Assembly (NCBI GenBank): GCA_019246375.1
Contig: JAFAQO010000181.1
Span: 1 to 6,638 of the forward strand
Length of the DNA: 6,638 bases
Origin: Mycobacterium sp.
GTDB taxonomy: Bacteria; Actinomycetota; Actinomycetes; Mycobacteriales; Mycobacteriaceae
Direction: 5' to 3'
This document shows, piece after piece, positions 1 through 4,668 of the stretch; the stretch's first letter is position 1, and each line of letters starts with the position of its first letter. A program made the translations under genes and the position numbers. Under the pieces are notes generated by a model, which saw nothing but the letters and a program-made list of their open reading frames with translations, was not told the origin of the DNA and did not search any database.

Positions 1-2
1 TG

Positions 3-191
3 GTCTGCCTGCTGCCCGCCGGCCGCGCCGCCATCGAGAAGGCGGCGCCGACCCACGTGGAGGACGTCCGCCGGAACTTCATCGACCTGCTCACCCCGGC
101 TGAGCTTGACATGCTCGCCGCCCTCAACGAACGAGTCCTGCACCACCTGGCAGAAGACGACGACTCCCCCGCCGAAGACGAGCCCTCATAG
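3..191 (+). CDS. MarR-family transcriptional regulator, C-terminal end (partial)
   Basis: Only the last 62 codons lie in the window; the gene starts upstream, and the reading frame is open from base 3 to a TAG at 189-191. The visible peptide begins VCLLPAGRAAIEKAAPTHVE and continues with RRNFIDLLTPAELDMLAALNERVLHHL. This is the usual end of MarR proteins: the last wing strand (LTPAGRA-like), then the long C-terminal helices that form the dimer, with the typical 'LTPAEL..L..L' pattern. It ends in a short acidic tail (EDDDSPAEDEPS). MarR proteins are dimeric winged-helix DNA-binding regulators, often controlling efflux or aromatic-compound genes. The DNA-recognition helix is outside the window, so target and ligand cannot be judged. 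Family assignment is from the pattern alone. Confidence 0.72.
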   Translation, partial: VCLLPAGRAAIEKAAPTHVEDVRRNFIDLLTPAELDMLAALNERVLHHLAEDDDSPAEDEPS

Positions 192-525
192 CCTTCATCA
201 GCCGTGAGCGATTCAGCCCCCGCATCCCAGGTCTTCGGTAGGGATCGCCCTGAAGGGCCAGGCAGATGCCACCTCGATCGGGCTGCTACTTTCATCGATT
301 TGAGGCTTACTGCTGCATGGAGTCCACAATCTCGGTCAGCAGGAATCGAACCTTCGCCGGGACCTGCCGACCTGGGTACGATTATTTTCTGCAACCTTCC
401 TTGACTTCCCTTTCCAATCTGGTGGCCGGGATCCCGCCCGGGGGGCTGCGCCAAACGCGGTCGGCCCCATCAAGTTGATTACGCAATGAGCGACAGAGCC
501 GAACGTTTCACAGCCACTTCCGCGG
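192..525. other. Non-coding stretch between MarR-type and TetR-type genes
   Basis: The two flanking genes converge here. Short open frames exist but look like no known protein and have no convincing ribosome sites. The stretch holds a small hairpin at 247-258 (GCCC-TGAA-GGGC, no T-run), a larger imperfect inverted repeat at 334-372, and a 10-bp palindrome CGGGATCCCG at 427-436. Any of these could help end transcription from either side, but none has the U-tract of a standard intrinsic terminator. Nothing else is recognised. Confidence 0.5.
334..372. repeat. Imperfect inverted repeat / stem-loop
   Basis: GGTCAGCAGG (334-343) pairs with CCTGCCGACC (363-372) at 9 of 10 positions, leaving a 19-nt loop. 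On the minus strand the left arm plus loop contains AGGTTCGATTCCT, which resembles a tRNA T-arm, but no other tRNA parts are found. It may be a bidirectional terminator between convergent genes or a structural remnant; function unknown. Confidence 0.4.
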
Positions 526-1104
526 TCATCGCTGGGCTGCCGTGGGGATGGCGTTGTCGATGAGGACGGCTGCGATGGCGGCGGCGGTGGGGAAGGTTTC
601 GGTGTTGAGGACTCGGTTGCGGGCCGAGGCGCCATCCAGGAGCAGCGCGAGTTGTTCGCCGAGCTGTTCGGGGTTGGTGGCGCCGGCTTCGCGGGCGGTT
701 TCGGTGAGCCGCGCGGCGAAGGCTTTCTTGTAGTCGCGGGCGCGTAGGCGTGCCGGGTGGCCGGGGTCGGCGATTTCGACGGCCGCCGCGATGAACGGGC
801 ACAGGGGCGCGTGGATGTCGAAGGCGGCGAGGAGTCGTTCGCGGGGTGTGAGGTCGGTGCGGTCGAACACTTCCGGCATGATGTCGGGATCGAATCGGCG
901 TAGGTATTCGGCGATCAGCTCGTCCTTGCTGGCGAAGTGCTGGTATGCGGTGCGCTTGGACACCTGCGCGACCGCGCAGAGTTGGTCCATCCCGGTGTTG
1001 TTGATGCCCTGTGTGCGGAACAGCCGCTGCGACGCGCCGAGGATGCGCTCGCGCGCGCCCCTGCCCCGGCGCCGGCCTCGCGGCCCCTTCTCCAACTCCG
1101 TCAT
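526..1104 (-). CDS. TetR/AcrR-family transcriptional repressor
   Basis: A 192-residue protein, a normal length for the family. After a very basic N-terminal tail (KGPRGRRRGRGARER, residues 6-20) comes the TetR helix-turn-helix at about 17-63: RILGASQRLFRTQGINNTGM, then the recognition part VAQVSKRTAYQHFASKDEL (residues 45-63), with the family's Y-x-H-F-x-S-K signature. The rest is helical and variable, as expected for the ligand-binding/dimer domain. The ATG at 1104 is preferred because the HTH normally starts 10-20 residues in. GGAGG lies only 1 nt from it, which is unusually close, and a GTG at 1182 would add 26 residues and run across the presumed operator. The gene is divergent from the SDR at 1244 across 139 bp, which suggests it represses that operon and itself. 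The inducer is unknown; a substrate of the adjacent SDR is a guess. Confidence 0.93.
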   Translation of the reverse strand: MTELEKGPRGRRRGRGARERILGASQRLFRTQGINNTGMDQLCAVAQVSKRTAYQHFASKDELIAEYLRRFDPDIMPEVFDRTDLTPRERLLAAFDIHAPLCPFIAAAVEIADPGHPARLRARDYKKAFAARLTETAREAGATNPEQLGEQLALLLDGASARNRVLNTETFPTAAAIAAVLIDNAIPTAAQR

Positions 1105-1110
1105 GCCTCC

Positions 1111-1176
1111 AGCGTATCCGAGTTGGGTAACGCGCGGTGTACATAGCTTGCGTGCCAGCTGGGCATCCGATACGCT
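1111..1176. repeat. 8-bp inverted repeat in the divergent gap
   Basis: AGCGTATC (1111-1118) and GATACGCT (1169-1176) are exact reverse complements 50 bp apart. The first arm lies just upstream of the TetR start codon and overlaps the end of its ribosome site. They could be two half-sites for a repressor holding both promoters, or chance. Confidence 0.35.
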
Positions 1177-1180
1177 AAGC

Positions 1181-1194
1181 ACACAGATCAGTGT
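1181..1194. promoter_or_regulatory. Candidate TetR operator palindrome
   Basis: ACACAGATCAGTGT reads as ACAC-A-GATC-A-GTGT: two 4-bp arms around a self-complementary GATC core, 12 of 14 positions symmetric. It lies 49 bp before the SDR start and 76 bp before the TetR start. TetR-family operators are typically dyads in the divergent gap, so position and symmetry fit. Binding is inferred. Confidence 0.45.
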
Positions 1195-1234
1195 ATGTAA
1201 CGTCTGGACTTGCTCGAATACCTATCAGTTGAAT

Positions 1235-1238
1235 GGAG
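1235..1238 (+). promoter_or_regulatory. Ribosome binding site that decides the SDR start
   Basis: GGAG with a 5-nt spacer before the GTG at 1244. The in-frame GTG at 1238 overlaps this site and so is unlikely to be the start. The homology also begins at VGKLDGKVA, the standard SDR N-terminus. Confidence 0.65.
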
Positions 1239-1243
1239 TGATC

Positions 1244-1978
1244 GTGGGAAAGCTCGATGGCAAGGTTGCGGTGATCACAGGCGGAACAAGCGGTATGGCG
1301 CTGGCCGGCGCCAAGCTGTTCGTTGACGAAGGAGCTCACGTCTTCATCTCGGGCCGGCGGAAGGAAGCGCTGGACGAAGCCGTCGAGCTGATCGGCCGGA
1401 ACGTGACCGGCGTGCAGGGCGACTCGGCCGACCTGGACGATCTGGACCGTTTGTTCGACACGGTCAAGCAGGAAAAGGGCGCGATCGACGTGTTGTGGGC
1501 AAGTGCCGGGACGGGTGAGCAGCGCAGGCTCGACGAGATCACCGAGGAGCACTTCCATGCCGCGTTCTGGCTGAACGCGCGCGGCACGCTGTTCACGGTG
1601 CAGAAGGCGCTGCCGCTGTTCAACGACGGTGGCTCGATCTTCATGACCGGGTCGAACGCTTCGCTCAAGGGCTACCCCGAGTGGAGTGTGTATGCGGCGA
1701 GCAAGGCCGTGCTGCCCGCCTACGCCCGGGTGTGGCTGTCCGAGTTGAAGGACCGGCGGATCCGGGTGAACGTGCTGACCCCCGGCGCAGTCGCCACGCC
1801 GCTCCAGGAGCAGGTGCTAAGCGCGGAGGCCAAGGCGCAGTTTGAGGCATTGATCCCGCGGGGAAAGATGGGCCGCCGTGAGGAGATCGCAACGGTCGCG
1901 CTGTTCCTCGCCTCGGACGACTCGAGCTATGTGAATGGGATGGAGCTGGTTGTCGACGGCGGCATGTCTGCAATCTGA
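1244..1978 (+). CDS. Classical short-chain dehydrogenase/reductase (SDR)
   Basis: A 244-residue cytosolic NAD(P)-dependent oxidoreductase of normal length for classical SDRs, interconverting an alcohol and a ketone; the substrate is unknown. Rossmann fold: GKVAVITGGTSG (residues 6-17). The usual TGxxxGxG coenzyme motif reads TGGTSGMA, so the third glycine is alanine (A19). SGRR at 36-39 after the second strand hints at NADP(H). D60 is the adenine-ring aspartate; ASAG (86-89) replaces the usual NNAG. The catalytic tetrad is complete: N111, S137 (in TGSNAS), Y150 and K154 (YAASK). PGAVATP (about 176-182) and the C-terminal VDGG are also typical. Start is the GTG at 1244 behind GGAG. The gene begins an operon with the SnoaL-like gene 42 bp downstream and is probably controlled by the divergent TetR protein. 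Confidence 0.95.
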   Translation: MGKLDGKVAVITGGTSGMALAGAKLFVDEGAHVFISGRRKEALDEAVELIGRNVTGVQGDSADLDDLDRLFDTVKQEKGAIDVLWASAGTGEQRRLDEITEEHFHAAFWLNARGTLFTVQKALPLFNDGGSIFMTGSNASLKGYPEWSVYAASKAVLPAYARVWLSELKDRRIRVNVLTPGAVATPLQEQVLSAEAKAQFEALIPRGKMGRREEIATVALFLASDDSSYVNGMELVVDGGMSAI

Positions 1979-2006
1979 AACGGCACACCGATCAGGTCTC
2001 ACACAC

Positions 2007-2024
2007 AAGGAGGAGTAACGATGA
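2007..2024 (+). repeat. Strong ribosome site, copy 1 of a repeated initiation region
   Basis: AAGGAGGAGTAACGATGA covers the Shine-Dalgarno sequence and ATG of the SnoaL-like gene. It matches 17 of 18 positions in the initiation region at 2435-2452, the only difference being A versus G at the fifth base. Confidence 0.8.
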
Positions 2025-2446
2025 CCACGTTCGCCCCGCACCGCGACGCGGTGGAGTTCTTCATCGACTGTATGCACGGCGGCGCAGACAAAGACGCCGT
2101 CGCCGGTTGCCTCGCCGAGAACGTGGTGCTGTACAGCCCGCTCGGCGATGAGGCACTCACCGGCCGCGAGGCGGTCGCGGGAGCCATGCGGTCCGTCGGC
2201 ACGGTGGCGGCCGACCTCACCTATAAGGAGGTCCTCAGCGGCGAGACCCACCACGCCGCGTTCTTCCGGCTGCAGATCGAAGACACGGTGGTCAACGGAA
2301 TGGACTACATCCTGCTCGACGTGGACGGCAAGATCGCCGAGGTGACCATATGGTGGCGCCCGCTGCCGTCCGCCGTCGAGATGCAGGGGCACCTTGCGGA
2401 TCTCCTCGGCATGCAGCCCTGGGAACTGCGCACGAAGGGGGAGTAA
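2021..2446 (+). CDS. SnoaL-like / NTF2-like fold protein
   Basis: A 141-residue protein with the size and layout of the SnoaL/NTF2 superfamily: an N-terminal helix (HRDAVEFFIDCMHGG), a loop with 'AENVVLYSPLGDEALTGREAVAGAM' (the common 'D/ENV....SP.....GR.AI' pattern at about residues 32-56), then a curved beta-sheet (DTVVNGMDYILLDVDGKIAEVTIWWRPL, about 88-115). Members form small cone-shaped barrels that act as polyketide cyclases, steroid isomerases, hydrolases or ligand binders. Which applies here cannot be told from sequence. Start ATG 2021 has an excellent AAGGAGGAG site. It lies 42 bp after the SDR gene, so co-transcription and a role in the same pathway are likely. A perfect anti-SD match, TAAGGAGGT, occurs inside the gene at 2224-2232 with no start codon behind it. 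Confidence 0.85.
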   Translation: MTTFAPHRDAVEFFIDCMHGGADKDAVAGCLAENVVLYSPLGDEALTGREAVAGAMRSVGTVAADLTYKEVLSGETHHAAFFRLQIEDTVVNGMDYILLDVDGKIAEVTIWWRPLPSAVEMQGHLADLLGMQPWELRTKGE

Positions 2447-2452
2447 CGATGA
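2435..2452 (+). repeat. Strong ribosome site, copy 2 of a repeated initiation region
   Basis: AAGGGGGAGTAACGATGA includes the stop codon of the SnoaL-like gene (TAA 2444-2446) and the ATG at 2449 of a now-broken gene. It is nearly identical to the site before the SnoaL-like gene, showing that the third cistron once had an efficient start. Confidence 0.75.
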
Positions 2453-2531
2453 AGGCCGTGCCGTCGAGGAGTTCGGCGCAATCAACACCTTGTTCAACAA
2501 CGCGGGCCTGGTCGGACGCGAGACAGTGGGG
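2449..2531 (+). pseudogene. Remnant of a second SDR gene, third cistron of the operon
   Basis: From the ATG at 2449 the frame gives no recognisable protein. In another frame (from 2460, codon GCC) the DNA encodes AVEEFGAINTLFNNAG, then LVGRETV. This is an unmistakable SDR interior: the helix before strand 4 and the NNAG motif, normally found around residues 75-95. The original start codon thus seems joined to the gene's interior after loss of roughly 70 codons, with a frame change, and homology stops near 2531. A TGA closes the SDR frame at 2541-2543. No catalytic Ser-Tyr-Lys part remains, so the product cannot be active. It follows the SnoaL-like gene by 2 nt, meaning the operon was SDR-SnoaL-SDR. 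Decay may be linked to the IS downstream; that is inference. Confidence 0.75.
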
Positions 2532-2702
2532 CGAGCCTCCTGACTTTTGCTGCGGACATTTCACCGAATCACAAAGTCAGCGGGCTGATTTGTTTCAATA
2601 ATCCGGCACCGACGACATCCCCGATGGGGAATCCCAACGGCACACCGACGCCGGGCGACCGCGGTCCGGCCGGACGGGAGTGCCGACGTCCCGTAAGGGT
2701 GG
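2532..2702. other. Non-coding mosaic between SDR remnant and IS element
   Basis: No gene is recognised. Visible structures are an 8-bp inverted repeat CTGACTTT (2540-2547) / AAAGTCAG (2573-2580), a small hairpin TCCCC-GAT-GGGGA (2618-2630), and a perfect 12-bp palindrome GTCCGGCCGGAC (2664-2675). A less GC-rich patch at about 2541-2603 interrupts the surrounding composition. This looks like debris from earlier insertion or deletion events, possibly including the end of another mobile element. Confidence 0.45.
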
Positions 2703-2725
2703 TTCGTTAAACCTTCCCGTGAAGG
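2703..2725 (+). repeat. IS terminal inverted repeat, right end (low-coordinate side)
   Basis: Reading inward, TTCGT (2703-2707) then ACCTTC (2711-2716) and GTGAAGG (2719-2725). The same order of blocks, with small gaps, is found reading inward from the other end. CCTTC-CCGT-GAAGG within it can also form a 5-bp hairpin. Confidence 0.5.
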
Positions 2726-2760
2726 GGGCTAACCGGAGCACCAGACCCGATGCGTTGAGC

Positions 2761-3515
2761 TTAAGTCAACCCCTGCTGGTGTCGGGCGTAGTTGCTGGCG
2801 TGGACGCGCGCGTGGTACTCGGCCTCGGCTTGTGTGGGCGCGCGTCGGCCGAGTCGGTGCATCAGCCGGGCCGAGTTGTACCAGGCCACCCACACGCAGG
2901 TGATGTGCTCCAGGTCGGCCAGCGCGCGTATCGGCCCGTGCCGAAACGGTGAGCCGTCGCGGATGCATTCGGTCTTGTAGAGCCCGATCGTCGTTTCGGC
3001 GAGCACGTTATCTAGGGCGTCGCCGACCGTGCCGACCGATGGCTTCAGCCCGGCGAGCATCAGCGCCTCGGTGAAATGTATTGCGGTATATTGCGATCCG
3101 GCATCTGAGTGATGGATCGCATCGTCGAGCGAGTGGCCTTGGCGGGCCCGGAACGCGGCGGCGTTTCGCAGCGCGCGCTCAACGAACTCGGTGTCCTTGC
3201 GCAATGAGCACTCCCAGCCAGTGATCACCCCGGCGTAGGCGTCGATCACAAACGCGGTGTAGCCGAACCCGGCAGCCATCGGCACATAGGTGAAGTCGGC
3301 CACCACCAGACGGTTCGGTGCCGCCACCCGCCACCGTCGGCGCACCAGGTCGGGTGCGCGGACCGCGGCCGGGTCCGGCTCGGTGGTGCGCGGGGTTCGC
3401 CTCGCCCGGCTCACCCCGCGCCAGCCGTGCGCGCGCATAATCCGCTCCACCGTGCACCGGCGACCAGGATGCCCTGGCGCTGAAGGTGGGCCCACATCTT
3501 GAGGCTGCCATACAG
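2761..3515 (-). pseudogene. IS3-family transposase orfB (integrase core), truncated and frameshifted
   Basis: The C-terminal two thirds of an IS3 orfB, stop TAA at 2761-2763. The 5' part reads LYGSLKMWAHLQRQGILVA and then shifts frame near 3460: the next frame continues RCTVERIMRAHGWRGV, the normal continuation. Loss of one G on the plus strand (C on the coding strand) in the run at 3459-3461 explains this. Downstream the rve/DDE integrase core is intact: in the open frame from 3495, D67 (VVADFTYV), D131 (HHSDAGSQY) and E167 (DNVLAET), with exactly 35 residues between the second D and E, the IS3 spacing, and the conserved GLYKTE after it. The residues before YGSLK, about 70-90 in intact proteins, are missing. 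The enzyme would cut and join IS ends if complete; here it is inactive or untranslated. Confidence 0.88.
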
Positions 3516-3556
3516 CGACTCCGGCGGCCGTCTTCCGTCGGTACCGGGTTCATAGA

Positions 3557-3688
3557 CGTCTCCGCGCTCATCCCCAACCGCGCTGAGATCGCCTTCATCG
3601 CCGCCCACTCGGTCTCGTAGTCGCCGGCGTGGTCGCGGACTAGCCGCACCGCCCTCGCCTTGGTGTTCTCGTCGTACCTGCACGCCAT
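3557..3688 (-). pseudogene. IS3-family orfA fragment (HTH protein)
   Basis: The first 44 codons of an IS3 orfA: MACRYDENTKARAVRLVRDH, then AGDYETEWAAMKAISARLGM-SAET. This is the N-terminal helix-turn-helix of the HTH_Tnp_1 (transposase_8) type that recognises the IS ends. Intact orfA proteins continue 'LRKWV...' with a leucine-zipper region to about 90-110 residues. Here the match stops after SAET and the frame runs into unrelated residues and then orfB DNA. The deletion join lies between 3515 and 3557. Confidence 0.82.
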
Positions 3689-3700
3689 CGCGCCATCCTT

Positions 3701-3724
3701 CCCTCAACAGAAGGTGTGCACGAA
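3701..3724 (-). repeat. IS terminal inverted repeat, left end (high-coordinate side)
   Basis: On the minus strand, inward: TTCGT, then ACCTTC (3710-3715 in plus coordinates) and TTGAGGG. It lies just upstream of the orfA start at 3688, as expected for the left end of an IS3 element. Confidence 0.5.
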
Positions 3725-3786
3725 ACCCGGGATGATGGGTGCACGGACGGCATCTGAGGGCGAAGTCAGCGCGGAGGAGAAGAGGC

Positions 3787-4668
3787 ATGGGCGTCTACGC
3801 AGTCACCGGATCGGCCTCAGGCATGGGACACCAGGTCGCGCAGAAGCTGCGCGACGCCGGCCACACCGTGATCGGGATCGACATCAAGCAGGCAGACATC
3901 GTCGCCGATTTGTCGACCGCTGAGGGACGCCGAGCGGCTGCCGACGGCGTGTTGGCGGCGTCGCGAGCTGGACTGGACGGCGCCGTGCTGGCAGCCGGTC
4001 TCGGCCCGAGTCGCGCCGCTGACCGTGCGCGCCTGATCGCCCAGGTCAATTACTTTGGCGTCGTTGAGCTGCTGGAGGCATGGCGCCCGGCGCTGGCCGC
4101 CGCCGGTCGCGCGAAGGTCGTTGTGTTCTCGAGCAATTCCACCACGACAACGCCGATGGTTCCCGCTCGCACGGTGCGGGCGTTCTTTGCAGGTGATGCC
4201 GAGAAGGCGGTTCGCTCGGTGAGATTATTCGGCAAGAACGCGTCGGTGTTCGCATATGCCGCATCCAAGGTCGCGGTGAGCCGTTGGGTTCGACGTGCTG
4301 CGGTTAGGCCCGAGTGGGCGGGAGCAGGCATACGCCTGAATGCCCTTGCGCCGGGAGCGATTATGACACCGCTGCTCGAGGAGGGGCTGTCGACGCCGAA
4401 GCAGGAGAAGCGCATTCGGTCCTTCCCGGTCCCGGTCGGCGGATTCGGCGATGCGGGGCAGCTGGCTGACTGGGTGTTGTTCATGCTTTCGGATGCCGCC
4501 GATTTCTTATGCGGGAGCGTTCTTTTCGTCGATGGCGGGACGGACGCCTACTTTCGTGCCGACGACTGGCCGAAGCCGGTGCCGACGTACCGCCTGCTGT
4601 CGTACCTCAAGCGGTTCAGGGGCTCCTCCGCAGCAAGCGCGGCAAGCATTTCGTCGGCGAGACCATGA
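3787..4668 (+). CDS. SDR resembling 3-alpha-hydroxysteroid dehydrogenase/carbonyl reductase
   Basis: A 293-residue NAD(P)-dependent SDR. The Rossmann motif TGSASGMG (7-14) is followed by GIDIKQADIVADLSTAEGR (30-48) and GLDGAVLAAGLGP (62-74). From memory these track closely with the Comamonas testosteroni 3-alpha-HSD/carbonyl reductase; D32 after the second strand suggests NAD(H). AAG replaces NNAG, as in that enzyme. Catalytic residues are N88, S115/S116, Y157 and K161 (YAASK); a long insert of about 25 residues sits before Y157, as in that subfamily. LAPGAIMTPLL and FVDGG complete the fold. A tail of about 30 residues after the usual end (KPVPTYRLLSYLKRFRG, then Ala/Ser-rich) is extra. The expected role is oxidation or reduction of a steroid-like or other carbonyl substrate in the cytosol. 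Start ATG 3787 has GGAGG 9 nt upstream; a longer open frame from 3739 lacks support. The stop overlaps the next start by ATGA. Confidence 0.92.
   Translation: MGVYAVTGSASGMGHQVAQKLRDAGHTVIGIDIKQADIVADLSTAEGRRAAADGVLAASRAGLDGAVLAAGLGPSRAADRARLIAQVNYFGVVELLEAWRPALAAAGRAKVVVFSSNSTTTTPMVPARTVRAFFAGDAEKAVRSVRLFGKNASVFAYAASKVAVSRWVRRAAVRPEWAGAGIRLNALAPGAIMTPLLEEGLSTPKQEKRIRSFPVPVGGFGDAGQLADWVLFMLSDAADFLCGSVLFVDGGTDAYFRADDWPKPVPTYRLLSYLKRFRGSSAASAASISSARP

Larger units (their letters stand above)
1105..1243. promoter_or_regulatory. Divergent promoter/operator region between TetR and SDR genes
   Basis: The only non-coding space between two divergent genes, so it must hold both promoters. It contains two dyads listed separately (1111-1176 and 1181-1194). 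Possible -10-like TA-rich elements are seen (for example TATGTA at 1194-1199), but no pair with good -35 spacing is convincing. Confidence 0.55.
2703..3724 (-). mobile_element. Degenerate IS3-family insertion sequence
   Basis: A transposase of the IS3 orfA/orfB type is read on the minus strand. The ends are set by imperfect terminal repeats sharing TTCGT, ACCTTC and a G-rich tail (2703-2725 and 3701-3724); the true outer ends could lie some 10-30 bp further out. About 1.0 kb remains, against about 1.2-1.5 kb for intact members. The missing part is the 3' half of orfA and 5' part of orfB. No target-site duplication could be recognised. The element cannot move by itself, but might be mobilised if an intact copy exists elsewhere. 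Confidence 0.85.

Noticed and set aside
318..360. tRNA gene on the minus strand, suggested by AGGTTCGATTCCT
   Set aside because: The T-stem pairs at only three contiguous positions and no D-arm, anticodon arm or acceptor stem is found at proper distances.
479..1144. 221-codon minus-strand frame over the TetR gene
   Set aside because: Arg/Pro/His-rich translation typical of an out-of-frame shadow of a high-GC gene; the TetR frame has clear domain homology.
791..1243. N-terminal extension of the SDR back to 791
   Set aside because: The extra residues are antisense to the TetR gene and SDR homology starts at the GTG at 1244 behind a ribosome site.
2345..2354. ACCATATGGT palindrome as an operator
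   Set aside because: Lies inside the SnoaL-like coding region near its 3' end and is explained by the codons there.
2680..2952. 90-codon plus-strand frame starting MPTSRKGGSLNLPVKGANRS
   Set aside because: Runs across the IS end and antisense to the transposase; no homology recognised.
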